Shown here: piece by piece, positions 32,825 to 40,787 of the stretch
Position numbering within the stretch: the first letter of the stretch is position 1
Layout of the letters: every line of letters begins with the position of its first letter
Assembly: GCA_017550525.1 (NCBI GenBank)
Contig: JAFZOU010000014.1
Location: 1 to 64,000 of the forward strand
DNA from: Bacteroidales bacterium
GTDB lineage: Bacteria; Bacteroidota; Bacteroidia; Bacteroidales; UBA932
Direction: 5' to 3'
Length of the DNA: 64,000 nucleotides
The notes under the pieces: model-generated
Database searches by the model: none
The model's input: only the letters and a program-made list of their open reading frames with translations
Told to the model about the DNA's origin: nothing
Translations under genes and position numbers: made by a program

Positions 32825-34051
32825 ATGGCTACCCTACAACTCATCCACGACAGACGTGGCATCAAGAAGGCTTCTACGCCTTCTACCCTCCGGATGATGA
32901 TCCGGCACAAAAACACTACCGCCTCTATTCCCCTAGAAGTGCAACTTGCTGCAAATCAATGGAATGGTAAGGAGGTCGTGAAGCATCCCAACGAGAAGCA
33001 ATTGAATGCAGTAGTAAAAAAGAAGAGTTCCGACATTGAGACTGCGTTCATGATGATTGCACTTGGAGGTGAGGAGCATTTCATTAATGCAACTGAAATA
33101 AAAGAGTCAATTCTGGATAAATTGGATCCAGACAGAATCAAGCTGAAGGAAAAAGAACATTGCGGGCATCGTTTCGTTCCTTATTATTTACAGTTCATGG
33201 AACGACGGAATGCCAAAGGAACGAATGAGATATATGAAAGGGCGCTCAAGTGGATTCGCAAATATGACCTTGAGATAGAATCCAAAGACATAGAGCAGCT
33301 GGACCGGAAATGGCTGGAAGGACTGGATAAGGCGATGTCGGTCACTAACAAGAAAAACTCCCGCAGCATTATGCTCCGGAGTGTCCGTGCCGTGTTTTCC
33401 CATGCTAATGAGGAGGGAATAGTTAAGACAGACCCTTTTATCGGGTTTGACCTCAGAGAGGAAACCACGGTAAAACGTTCAATGAGCCTAGAAACGCTCC
33501 GAACCATCCGGGATTGGAAAGTATCTCCCTGGCAGGAGGAATATCGCGACATGTTTATGCTGATGTTCTATCTTGTAGGCATTAATGCGGCTGACCTCTT
33601 CCTTGCGAAGAAGGAACAAATGGTGGACGGGCGACTAAACTACAAGCGAAAAAAAACAGGCAAATTGTATTCAGTTAAAATACAGCCTGAGGCAATGGCT
33701 ATCATTGAGAAGTATCAAGGCAAGGATTTTCTCCTTTCACCAATGGATCGCTACAATAATTACAAGAATTATCTGCAGCACATGAACAAAGCGCTATCCA
33801 CACTGGGTATCAATTATACCACCAGTTCTGAGAAAAAGGGAAAAGCCATATTCCCACAGTTGTCTACTTACTGGTCCAGGCACACTTGGGCAACGCTTGC
33901 CTATGAGATTGGCATCCCTGTTGATGTCATTGGACAGGCACTTGGCCATTCTGACCGACAGCATACTATTACCATGATTTACATCAGAATGGATGATAAG
34001 AAAGTGGATGAAGCAAATCGGAAGGTGTTAGACTACTTGGCCAAAGCATAA
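32825..34051 (+). CDS. Tyrosine recombinase / integrase of the island
   Basis: The 408-residue protein has an arm-binding N-terminus, a SAM-like core-binding domain (about 105-200) and a catalytic domain with SRHTWATLAYE (Arg II region, Tyr in place of the usual His), LGHSDRQHTITMIYIRM (His and the nucleophile Tyr) . The first catalytic Arg is not evident: the region reads YLVGINAADLF, a pattern common in Bacteroidetes integrases. It catalyses integration and excision of the element. Its position next to tRNA-Asp, behind a repeat-rich attP-like stretch, points to tRNA-targeted integration. Confidence 0.88.
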   Translation: MATLQLIHDRRGIKKASTPSTLRMMIRHKNTTASIPLEVQLAANQWNGKEVVKHPNEKQLNAVVKKKSSDIETAFMMIALGGEEHFINATEIKESILDKLDPDRIKLKEKEHCGHRFVPYYLQFMERRNAKGTNEIYERALKWIRKYDLEIESKDIEQLDRKWLEGLDKAMSVTNKKNSRSIMLRSVRAVFSHANEEGIVKTDPFIGFDLREETTVKRSMSLETLRTIRDWKVSPWQEEYRDMFMLMFYLVGINAADLFLAKKEQMVDGRLNYKRKKTGKLYSVKIQPEAMAIIEKYQGKDFLLSPMDRYNNYKNYLQHMNKALSTLGINYTTSSEKKGKAIFPQLSTYWSRHTWATLAYEIGIPVDVIGQALGHSDRQHTITMIYIRMDDKKVDEANRKVLDYLAKA

Positions 34052-34055
34052 AAAA

Positions 34056-34088
34056 GTGCGCCTTGATGACCTCACGGCCTCGGCGCAC
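34056..34088. terminator. Hairpin between integrase and HTH gene
   Basis: Arms GTGCGCC and GGCGCAC enclose a 19-base loop. An A-run lies on its left, so it acts best as a terminator for the leftward HTH/primase transcript and may also stop integrase transcription. Confidence 0.55.
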
Positions 34089-34138
34089 ACACTTATAGAA
34101 AGGGTCAAAATAGTGTTTAGACGCGTAACGCGTTATTC

Positions 34139-34339
34139 TCAGTATCGGGCGTTGAAGAACCGGATTATCTCACGACCTTTTATTATGGGATAACCGGTTC
34201 TTTTGCTATATTCTGCTTTGAGTCCGCCAGGCTGGTTTATCCAGTTATGTACAGAGTCATAGCTCACCCCAAGAAGTCGAGCTACTTGGGTCTGGCTGTA
34301 CCATCCGTTAAGGGCTATTTCGGGTAATTCTGGGACCAT
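34139..34339 (-). CDS. Small HTH protein, excisionase-like
   Basis: This 66-residue protein contains a MerR/HTH_17-type helix-turn-helix: WYSQTQVARLLGVSYDSVHNWINQ, read in two parts from residue 13, followed by a wing GYPIIKGREIIRFF. Such proteins serve as recombination directionality factors or as regulators on Bacteroides mobilisable elements. It lies seven bases after the primase-like gene on the same strand and faces the integrase. A directionality role is inferred from location. Confidence 0.72.
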   Translation of the reverse strand: MVPELPEIALNGWYSQTQVARLLGVSYDSVHNWINQPGGLKAEYSKRTGYPIIKGREIIRFFNARY

Positions 34340-34345
34340 GGCTGC

Positions 34346-35248
34346 TTACATGTGCGGTGTTAATAACATATTCGCCGTATAGCCCCGGGAGGCCTGCAGC
34401 ATTTCATTCAGGTCTTTGTGGGCTCCGTAGAGGTCGGACATGTCCAGAACTTCCTTCCCCTTCAGCATGTCACGGATTCCCTGATAGCAGCGCTCTCCGG
34501 CGGGGTCGTTGTCCAGGAAACAGGTGGCGCTGTCATGCTGCCGGATGTAATCGGCCGCCCGCTGGAGGTTGTTGGTGGAGTTCAGGATAACCACGTCGCA
34601 AGTCGGGAGCTCGCTGGACTGCATCACCCGCCAGCTGAGGAAGTCGAACATCCCTTCAAAGACGGCGACCTTGCCGGTGGACGGCTTGGTGGTGAATTTC
34701 CCTTCCTTATTGATAGTGGTAACGTCGGCCTTGTTAGTGCCCTTGAATCCGTTGGGCCCGCGCAAGGCGTATGCTCCGGAGTTGTTGGGAATTCCCAACA
34801 GGGTGTAATGGAGATTCCTTGCAGGGTCGAAGATGATAATTTCCTTGAGATAGCGCCGGGCCAGCTCCATGGGAATCTTCCGGGTCTCCAGGTACTGCAG
34901 GAGATATTTGCTGCGGATGTCCCTGACGGTCTGGATGACGTTGGGGCTCTTCTTCTCCTCTACCAGCGGCTTTACAGTCGCCCTCACGCTGTCAGGCATC
35001 AGCTTCCCGAGGAAACGGTACGCCTCCTGCTGGGAGCAGCGCTTGGCCATCATTACCAGCTCCACGACGGTGCCGCCCCGGGTAATGCCGAAGTCGTACC
35101 AGACGTTCTTGGCGGGATTCACGTGCAGCGAAGCCTTGTATTCATCGCGCATGGGAGAAGTCCACATATCCTTCTCCTTTCCCCGCCGGGAGCCGAGAGC
35201 CTCCAGTACCGTCTCTATGGGAATGTTGTACAGCGTATTGTTGAACAT
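34346..35248 (-). CDS. Toprim/CHC2-like primase protein without zinc cysteines
   Basis: The 300-residue protein has an N-terminal CHC2-like segment (SPMRDEYKASLHVNPAKNVWYDFG then GGTVVELVM, in two pieces from about residue 31), but the zinc-binding Cys/His are missing. A Toprim domain follows (about 190-270) with VAVFEGMFDFLSW (the catalytic Glu) and CFLDNDPAGERCYQGI (the DxD pair reduced to DND). Such proteins prime the transferred strand of mobilisable elements. It is transcribed leftward with the HTH gene and diverges from the small regulator at 35393. Confidence 0.8.
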   Translation of the reverse strand: MFNNTLYNIPIETVLEALGSRRGKEKDMWTSPMRDEYKASLHVNPAKNVWYDFGITRGGTVVELVMMAKRCSQQEAYRFLGKLMPDSVRATVKPLVEEKKSPNVIQTVRDIRSKYLLQYLETRKIPMELARRYLKEIIIFDPARNLHYTLLGIPNNSGAYALRGPNGFKGTNKADVTTINKEGKFTTKPSTGKVAVFEGMFDFLSWRVMQSSELPTCDVVILNSTNNLQRAADYIRQHDSATCFLDNDPAGERCYQGIRDMLKGKEVLDMSDLYGAHKDLNEMLQASRGYTANMLLTPHM

Positions 35249-35268
35249 GCCTGTAATTTTTTCACTTT

Positions 35269-35303
35269 TTTGCTTGCAGAATCAAAGATTCTCCTTACAT
35301 TTG
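35269..35303 (+). promoter_or_regulatory. Promoter for the small HTH regulator
   Basis: A -7 box TACATTTG lies at 35296-35303, with CTTG 19 bases upstream. The following 90-base leader holds several TGTCA/TGACA motifs (TTTGTCAAGTCAAATC and CTGACAACTTTGTC), possible operator sites. Confidence 0.5.
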
Positions 35304-35392
35304 TCAAGTCAAATCTGACAACTTTGTCCTTTGACTGACATTGCAAAGGAAAAGGATACGTGTCGGATTTGCAAATTTGAAAAAGAAAAGTG

Positions 35393-35698
35393 ATGGAAAA
35401 CGAAGTCAAGAATGCAGCAGTAAAATCTGCCGCAGAAGGCATCCAGCCGCAGAATACGAGGGCCCGTATGCCCTTTTCTCCCGGGACGAAGAAGGGAGCC
35501 CGCCTGCGTCCCGTGTTTGACTACCTGATGGACGAAAACGTCTCCCTCTCCGAGCTCGGCCGCCGCGTGGGCATCTCCCGCCAGAGCATGAGCACCCGCT
35601 TCGCTGTGGACGACTGCAAGGTCTCCGACATGGAGAAGATGGCCGAGGCCCTGGGCTACGAGTTCGTCTGGTCCTTTAAGAAGAAGGCTCAGGTGTAG
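35393..35698 (+). CDS. Small HTH transcriptional regulator
   Basis: The 101-residue protein has a basic, disordered N-terminus and a Cro/CI-type helix-turn-helix (about residues 45-90: VSLSELGRRVGISRQSMSTRF). It starts at ATG 35393; the GTG directly before could also be used. It is the only plus-strand gene in the mobilisation block and its 3' end overlaps the end of the coupling-protein gene by 23 bases. It probably controls its own divergent region. Confidence 0.75.
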   Translation: MENEVKNAAVKSAAEGIQPQNTRARMPFSPGTKKGARLRPVFDYLMDENVSLSELGRRVGISRQSMSTRFAVDDCKVSDMEKMAEALGYEFVWSFKKKAQV

Positions 35699-37598
35699 CC
35701 CCCTCCTTCGGAGTGTTCAGCTCCGTGTACAGCAGGTTGTAGACTTCCGTGCGGATGCGCTCGTAGTTCTGCCGGACCTGCTCCTGTATCATTTCCTTCG
35801 TAGTATCAACGACCTGCGGGACTTCCTCCTTGTGGGTCGTTTCTTTTCCTGCCTTTATCTCCCCGCAGAATATCTTCGGGTTAATCTTCTGCCGGAACTC
35901 ATCGGCCACATACCCGCAGAAGGAGCCCTGCGATAGCGCCTCGATACGGCTTGCAGGCAGGACATCCCTTAATTGATAGGAGTACGTGACGTGTTCGGAT
36001 GTGTCGCTCTCCTGGTAGGAGCGCGTCTCCCGTTCCGTCTTGCCGAAGGATTTGGAGAGGCTCTCGGCCGTGTCCCCCTTGACGGCGCCGGCAAAGACGT
36101 TCCCCACTGTGTTGAAGATAACGTCGGACTCCTTCTTGTCGTAGTCCTTCACCAGCTGGCTCTTGTCCTGGGCGCCGAGGACCACGGCCACATGATTGCT
36201 TCGGGCCGTGTTAATGAGGTGGTCCAGCCCTTTCAGGTAGATGGTGGGGAGTTCGTCGATGAGGATACCGCAGCGGCGCATCTTCGGGCGGTTGATAATC
36301 TTGAAGAGCTGGGACATAAGCATTGCCAGCGTGGTGCCATAGACCTGCTGCCGTGCAGGATTGTTCCCCACGCAGACAATCTTGGGGTGGTCCGGGTCAT
36401 TAATCTGCAGGTCGAAGTCGTCCCCGGATAGTGCCCAGTACAGCGTCTCCGAAGCGAAGCGGTTCAACGGGACGCGGGCCGATGCAATCTGGCCCTGCAG
36501 CTGCTCAAAGGCCTTGTCGGTGATGGCATCCTGGAAGGTGTTCCGCTTGATGTCCAGCTCCTGATATCGTTCCATAAGGAGCAGTACGTGCTTGTAGTTC
36601 TGCCCCATCAGCTCAATCAGATGCGGGAAGGTACAGTAGCGACCGCCCTCGTAGATACGCAGGAACCAGATGAGCATATCCACGTAGCAGCGGGCCGACA
36701 GGGAGAAGAAGTCTTCCCCCCTGGCATTCTCGCGGTTGGCGTTCTTCATGATGACCTCTGCGATTTCCGTAGCGTCGATGGGATCCTGCAGGTAGCGCGG
36801 GTGGATGGGATTGAAGCGGTGCGAGTACAGCGGGTCATCGAAGTTCACAACATACATCTGCGGCAGATTGTCACCGTAGCATTTGTAGTTATCCAGCAAC
36901 TCGTTCATTACCAGCTGCGTGAGGTCCGGATACTTGTAGTCATACACGAAGAGCGAGTACCTCTTCTGGATCATCTGCCGGATATAGGGCCCGTAGACGG
37001 AGACCGTCTTGCCGGAGCCGGGCGTGCCGATGACCATCGTTCCCCGGAAGGGGTTCACTACGTTGATGTAGCCCCGGCGCAGACGTCCCTGGTTCTGATA
37101 GGTTGTGGGGATATTGATGCTGAAACGGTTCTGGATGAGCCGCTCGCACTGCGGGAAAGTATCGTTCTCCTTTGCGACGGTGGCAAGCTTCATCGCGTTG
37201 ATGGCCCGGCCAAGGGCGATGTTCCCCAGCAGATACAGCCCATATCCTACAGTTGTCATCACCACGTAGAGCAGTCCGTTCCCGGCCGATTTCCCGCCAA
37301 AGAAGAGCGCCAGCCCCAGGGCGATGGGCAAGGCAATCTCCTGCCACTGCGCTTCCTTGGAGCTGCCGCTTCGAACGATGACGGAATACGTGCAGAAAAA
37401 CAGGATGACCGCCCGTACATACCACCAGTTGCGCATCAGGCCCGATTTGTAGATGCTCAGCATCAGTGCATCTGTCATCTTTGCGCTTAGATGCAGGCCC
37501 GCCCAGAAGGGATAGGCCTCATAGTAAATCATAAACATGGCCAGGGCTCCTGACAGAATCAGGAACGCCGTAAACATGGGTTTTGTCTTTGAATCCAT
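35676..37598 (-). CDS. Type IV coupling protein, VirD4/TraG family
   Basis: The 640-residue ATPase links the relaxosome to a conjugation pore. Two or three N-terminal membrane helices (to about residue 145) precede Walker A VIGTPGSGKTVSVYG (about 208) and Walker B CGILIDELPTIYL (about 445), then ARSNHVAVVLGAQDKSQL, typical of TraG/VirD4. Its C-terminus is acidic and Pro-rich. ATG 37598 is chosen over TTG 37607. It lies 12 bases after the relaxase gene in the same operon. No transfer pore genes are present, so a helper element must supply them. Confidence 0.9.
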   Translation of the reverse strand: MDSKTKPMFTAFLILSGALAMFMIYYEAYPFWAGLHLSAKMTDALMLSIYKSGLMRNWWYVRAVILFFCTYSVIVRSGSSKEAQWQEIALPIALGLALFFGGKSAGNGLLYVVMTTVGYGLYLLGNIALGRAINAMKLATVAKENDTFPQCERLIQNRFSINIPTTYQNQGRLRRGYINVVNPFRGTMVIGTPGSGKTVSVYGPYIRQMIQKRYSLFVYDYKYPDLTQLVMNELLDNYKCYGDNLPQMYVVNFDDPLYSHRFNPIHPRYLQDPIDATEIAEVIMKNANRENARGEDFFSLSARCYVDMLIWFLRIYEGGRYCTFPHLIELMGQNYKHVLLLMERYQELDIKRNTFQDAITDKAFEQLQGQIASARVPLNRFASETLYWALSGDDFDLQINDPDHPKIVCVGNNPARQQVYGTTLAMLMSQLFKIINRPKMRRCGILIDELPTIYLKGLDHLINTARSNHVAVVLGAQDKSQLVKDYDKKESDVIFNTVGNVFAGAVKGDTAESLSKSFGKTERETRSYQESDTSEHVTYSYQLRDVLPASRIEALSQGSFCGYVADEFRQKINPKIFCGEIKAGKETTHKEEVPQVVDTTKEMIQEQVRQNYERIRTEVYNLLYTELNTPKEGATPEPSS

Positions 37599-37610
37599 AC
37601 GCCTCAATCT

Positions 37611-38792
37611 TTATCTGTGTCTTCCTCTTCTCATGATTTCCTCATCCTCGCCCCGGCGGCTGCGCTCGGCCGCCATCGCCGCGATAAGGGTGTCAGCTGC
37701 ATCTTCCGCAGCCGTTTTCTCCTTCGGTTCCTCATATACCTTCCACTCTCTGTCTTCCGCAGGCCATTTGGTCATCCGGGCATCTTCGAACTGACCGGCC
37801 GTGATGCCCTTCAACTCGCTGGCCTTGAAGACGCATCGGGTCTGGTGGTCGATGAAAGTGACACCGAAAATCTTCCCCTCCTTGGTGCGCGAGAACACCA
37901 CGGCGATGTTCTGCTTTCGCAGGATACGGCGGGAGTGCAATTCTGATTTGCCGTTTTTCAGGGCAATCCGCGCCAGGTTGGCCACCCGCTCCTTCTCCCG
38001 GTCTCGCTTCTCCTTCTTCGCCTCTTCTGTATGCTTCTGAATCTCCTCGACCGAAGGGACTTTCAAGTCCTTGGCAGGAATGGGCGCTGTGCATCTGCGG
38101 CCGGTCTTGGGGTCGATACCGGCAAAGGTCATCATCCTTTGCCGGCGCACCTGCTGATAATCCACGTCCACCCCAAACTGGCGCATCAGCATCTTGAACT
38201 GCTCCTCGCTGGTGAAGTGATACTTCATTGCCTGCTCCACCAGCTCTTCAATCTGCTTCATGGCATCGCCTTTCTCCGGGTCGAATCGCTGATAATTCAG
38301 CTTCTCGGACTTCTTTTTCGTCTTGTCTTCTTCCTGCTTTTCACCTTTGCCGATGGTGAAACCGTACTTCGGGGCCAGTTGTTTCATCAGCTTCTGGCAC
38401 TTTGCCTGTTCTTGATGGTCATTAATCTTCCGGCCTTCCTTATCCACGCGCACGGATACAATATGGTAGTGCTCCCGGTCGATGTCGTTGTGCCGATAGA
38501 TGATGAAGGGCTGATCTCCATAGTCCAGACCCTTCATCAACTCCTTGGCGAATTCTACCACCTGCTCCTCTGTCATCCCATCCGTTTTGGACGGATTGAT
38601 GGACATATGGAAGGAAACCTTTTCACACCTGCGGCTGCCCCGTTCATATCGTTCGAAGGTCTCCAGCGGATTGTTCGGATCATCCAGCCCCTGCGAATAG
38701 ACCACGGCAGCCTTGCCCTCCTCCACCTTCCTCTCATTATACTGGAGGCTGGTAGAGCAGTGCGGCGTGGGTGCGTTGATTTTCACTACCAT
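37611..38792 (-). CDS. Relaxase/mobilisation nuclease (MobB, MOBP type)
   Basis: The 393-residue protein nicks oriT and pilots the DNA strand. The three-histidine metal motif is HNDIDREHYHIV (about residues 112-123), preceded by KVSFHMSINPSKTD and GLDYGDQPFIIYR. The catalytic tyrosine is probably one of the N-terminal Tyr (residue 18 or 32). The C-terminal half is Lys/Arg/Glu-rich and likely coiled. It belongs to the Bacteroides BfmB/MobB group. It precedes the coupling gene and is downstream of SSB and MobC, the usual order in NBU-like elements. Confidence 0.88.
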   Translation of the reverse strand: MVVKINAPTPHCSTSLQYNERKVEEGKAAVVYSQGLDDPNNPLETFERYERGSRRCEKVSFHMSINPSKTDGMTEEQVVEFAKELMKGLDYGDQPFIIYRHNDIDREHYHIVSVRVDKEGRKINDHQEQAKCQKLMKQLAPKYGFTIGKGEKQEEDKTKKKSEKLNYQRFDPEKGDAMKQIEELVEQAMKYHFTSEEQFKMLMRQFGVDVDYQQVRRQRMMTFAGIDPKTGRRCTAPIPAKDLKVPSVEEIQKHTEEAKKEKRDREKERVANLARIALKNGKSELHSRRILRKQNIAVVFSRTKEGKIFGVTFIDHQTRCVFKASELKGITAGQFEDARMTKWPAEDREWKVYEEPKEKTAAEDAADTLIAAMAAERSRRGEDEEIMRRGRHR

Positions 38793-38832
38793 ATCAGAAT
38801 GCGTTCAGGTCGATGGAGTAGATTTTGACCAG

Positions 38833-39138
38833 TCAGCTCTCCTTCGGGAGCGGCGCCAGGTCCAGGCTGTTCACCCAGACGTCCAGGTTCACATAGATCC
38901 TGTCGTCCTTCTCCACCACGTTCACCTTCAGGTTCCCGATGATGGAGACGAAGCGTCCCTTCTTGAGGTACTCGGCAATGCCGGTCTTTTTCATCCGACA
39001 GGTGTAGTAGGTGGGTTTTTCTTCCTTGTCCCTGCCGTCCTTGACAGCCACATCGAAGCGGAGCAGCTCGGCTCCATCCTTACCTTGGATTACCTCGCAA
39101 TCCTTGGCGAGGTTCCCCGAAATCAAAATGATTTGCAT
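38833..39138 (-). CDS. ssb: Single-stranded DNA-binding protein
   Basis: The 101-residue OB-fold protein has the SSB outline: IILISGNLAKDCEV, a middle YYTCRMKKTGIAEYLKKGRFVSIIG, split around residue 44-68, and a final strand IYVNLDVWVNSLDL. It lacks the long acidic tail of housekeeping SSB and ends soon after the OB fold, as in plasmid-borne homologues. It sits between the MobC-like and relaxase genes and probably coats the transferred strand. Confidence 0.83.
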   Translation of the reverse strand: MQIILISGNLAKDCEVIQGKDGAELLRFDVAVKDGRDKEEKPTYYTCRMKKTGIAEYLKKGRFVSIIGNLKVNVVEKDDRIYVNLDVWVNSLDLAPLPKES

Positions 39139-39192
39139 AATGCGATTGGGTTAAAATGTTGAACTTAGGTATACAGAAGGCCGATGCCCGTC

Positions 39193-39639
39193 TCACGGGC
39201 CATCGGCATCATCTTTTTCCTTCTCATCTTCTTCCTCCTCTCCCTCCGAATCCAGCACTGCCGCCCGAATCTCCGAGAATGTCTTCACCATCCCGTCCAT
39301 CATGCGCTTCATCTCCGACATATCATGCTCGATGTCCCGCGCATTGACGATGGCTTTCCCTTGCCGGTCTTTCAAATTGGCCAGGCGGTTGAGTGCCTTT
39401 ACGCGCTGGTTATAGTTTACGCCGATGCGTTTGAGATCCAGGCGCAGCAGCTCAATCTGTTTCGACACATTCGCATCATTCCTGCTGAGAAAACGCCTCC
39501 TGTCCCTTCTTTGAAGGATGGAATAGCGGATAAATTTTGAACGGTTATTGTACCCTGAAAGATGCATCAGGGTGTTCAGTTTCTCGAACTCCTTGTCCGA
39601 AAAACGTACATTGACATAGTGTTTTCTTGTCTCTCTCAC
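39193..39639 (-). CDS. MobC/MobA-like relaxosome protein (ribbon-helix-helix)
   Basis: The 148-residue protein begins with a ribbon-helix-helix motif (HYVNVRFSDKEFEKLNTLM, then NNRSKFIRYSIL) and continues with the MobC signature RLDLKRIGVNYNQRVKALN, which is typical of relaxosome accessory proteins. The acidic C-terminus is poorly structured. The start codon is GTG at 39639, supported by GAGGAGG eight bases upstream. It lies immediately next to the candidate oriT, which it would bind. Confidence 0.85.
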   Translation of the reverse strand: MRETRKHYVNVRFSDKEFEKLNTLMHLSGYNNRSKFIRYSILQRRDRRRFLSRNDANVSKQIELLRLDLKRIGVNYNQRVKALNRLANLKDRQGKAIVNARDIEHDMSEMKRMMDGMVKTFSEIRAAVLDSEGEEEEDEKEKDDADGP

Positions 39640-39677
39640 AGTTCTACCTCCTCTATAAACACTGTTTCATCCTCTCA

Positions 39678-39805
39678 CGGGCCGCAAGGCCCGAAGAAGG
39701 CGACTTCGGAGCCTTCTATGCCCGCCGTCAGGCGCACGAGATGGCCCGCAGGGGCAGCGTTTGTGCCACAAACGCCCATCTCGCAATTTGGACTAACGCC
39801 CAAAT
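39678..39805. other. Candidate origin of transfer (oriT)
   Basis: Four inverted repeats lie just upstream of the MobC-like gene: CGGGCC-GCAA-GGCCCG (39678-39693), AGAAGGC/GCCTTCT (39695-39717), the near-palindrome GCGTTTGTG-C-CACAAACGC (39757-39775) and ATTTGG/CCAAAT (39786-39805). A relaxosome gene beside dense inverted repeats is the usual oriT setting. No nic site was identified. Confidence 0.6.
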
Positions 39806-39868
39806 CTGGCACTCCTCTCCAAGTCGTGCTGCAAACATAGGGATTTTGCAGCAAATTGACAAATCCAA

Positions 39869-39900
39869 TTTGACAAAGTAAGGCAAAACTTATACATTTG
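39869..39900 (+). promoter_or_regulatory. Consensus promoter upstream of the repeat array
   Basis: TTTG (39869-39872), a 20-base spacer and TACATTTG (39893-39900) form a good promoter directed to the gene at 40130. The transcript would have a leader of about 220 bases made mostly of degenerate repeats. Confidence 0.75.
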
Positions 39901-39925
39901 TGCCGGAGTTTTCTCTCGTAATCAA

Positions 39926-40128
39926 CAGAACTACAGATTACGAGAATACGAGAACTAGTAAACTAGAGATTACCAGAACTGGTGATTACAAGAACAACAG
40001 AACACCAAATTACCAGAATTACAAATCTCCAGAACTTGTGATTACGAGATTACCAGATTACCAGAACTAGTAATCACCAGATTGCGAGAAAACCAGAATA
40101 CGAGAACTATAAATCTAGAGATTACGAG
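39926..40128. repeat. Degenerate tandem repeat array (ATTACCAGAAC-like)
   Basis: About 200 bp is built almost entirely from variants of ATTACCAGA and ACGAGAACTAGTA, with AGA recurring every 8-12 bases and virtually no T-rich or C-rich interruptions. The array ends at the ATG of the next gene. It has no open frame. Centromere-like, operator or leader functions are all possible. Confidence 0.75.
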
Positions 40129-40129
40129 T

Positions 40130-40441
40130 ATGAGCCAGTTGGATGATTTCAGGGAGCAGCTGAGAAACGCGAGACCTGCAGAAGAAGAGAAAGAACAACC
40201 GAAGGAGGAGGTCCGGACATCCCCTGTCCCGAGGAAGGTGAGAAGAAAAAAGGATGCCAATGCCGGGCATGCTTCCGTCTGGCTGCCCAAGGATGCCCAG
40301 CGAAGGGCCAAACTGCTGATGCTATGGCTGGACGCCGAAGGGCTGGAATGCCCCGGTTCCATCGGCGACTTGGTGGCCGAGGCCTTGGACGTCCTGATAG
40401 ATACCAAGTATCCCAAGGCCAAGAAACATGTCGATTTGTAG
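40130..40441 (+). CDS. Small basic protein of the mobile element, possibly DNA-binding
   Basis: The 103-residue protein has a charged N-terminal half (Glu/Lys-rich, RKVRRKKD) and a C-terminal domain SVWLPKDAQRRAKLLMLWLD followed by a second helix GSIGDLVAEALDVLI. The strand-helix-helix pattern could be ribbon-helix-helix, similar to ParR/MobC or DUF3408-type proteins. ATG 40130 is chosen since a TTG 48 bases upstream lies inside the repeat array. The array immediately upstream could be its binding site, giving a partition or autoregulation unit. Function is not established. Confidence 0.6.
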   Translation: MSQLDDFREQLRNARPAEEEKEQPKEEVRTSPVPRKVRRKKDANAGHASVWLPKDAQRRAKLLMLWLDAEGLECPGSIGDLVAEALDVLIDTKYPKAKKHVDL

Positions 40442-40498
40442 CCGATTCTTGTCGGAGGATGTCGATTCCGTAACGAAAGATGCCGGGAAATGTCGATT
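40428..40498. repeat. Three ATGTCGATT repeats at exact 31-bp spacing
   Basis: ATGTCGATT occurs at 40428, 40459 and 40490. The spacing of 31 bp is about three helical turns, which places the copies on one face. The first lies within the end of the small protein gene. The sequences between copies differ. Confidence 0.55.
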
Positions 40499-40521
40499 GA
40501 TACCGGCAGTATAGCCTTCCT

Positions 40522-40717
40522 GCCCGGCTTGTCCGGGCTGGAGGGCGGTGTGAGGCGCGGCGTCGGAACAGTCTCCGGGAGCTGGACAGAACGGCCGACG
40601 GTCGGGCGGGCCAACTCCCGGAGTCTATGGAGACGTGAGACTTCGGCGACGGTTTACCGGCGTCGAGGTCTCAAGCGCCGAGAAGCGGAAGTGGTGTTGT
40701 CGGCTCGCCGGCAACAC
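40522..40717 (+). other. Candidate structured RNA or hairpin element
   Basis: There is no credible gene from 40442 to 40787. Four strong stems are present: GCCCGG/CCGGGC (40522-40538), outer CTCCGGGAG/CTCCCGGAG (40573-40623) around CCGAC/GTCGG, a 16-pair hairpin with UUUA loop (40637-40672) and a ten-pair hairpin with CUCG loop (40694-40717). Three wobble pairs are G-U only when the plus strand is transcribed. The nitroreductase promoter follows. Confidence 0.5.
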
Positions 40718-40757
40718 GACTGGAGCGACCTCGGTTGATGTTGTGTAACAAAATGAC

Positions 40758-40765
40758 TATATTTG
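40758..40765 (+). promoter_or_regulatory. -7 box of the nitroreductase gene
   Basis: TATATTTG lies 22 bases before the nitroreductase ATG. No good TTTG is found 19-20 bases upstream; TTGTG is closer than usual. Confidence 0.55.
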
Positions 40766-40787
40766 CATATTAGCGATAAGACCCAAT

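Noticed and set aside
39926..40128. CRISPR array
   Set aside because: The repeats are short, degenerate and lack constant-length spacers, and there are no cas genes.
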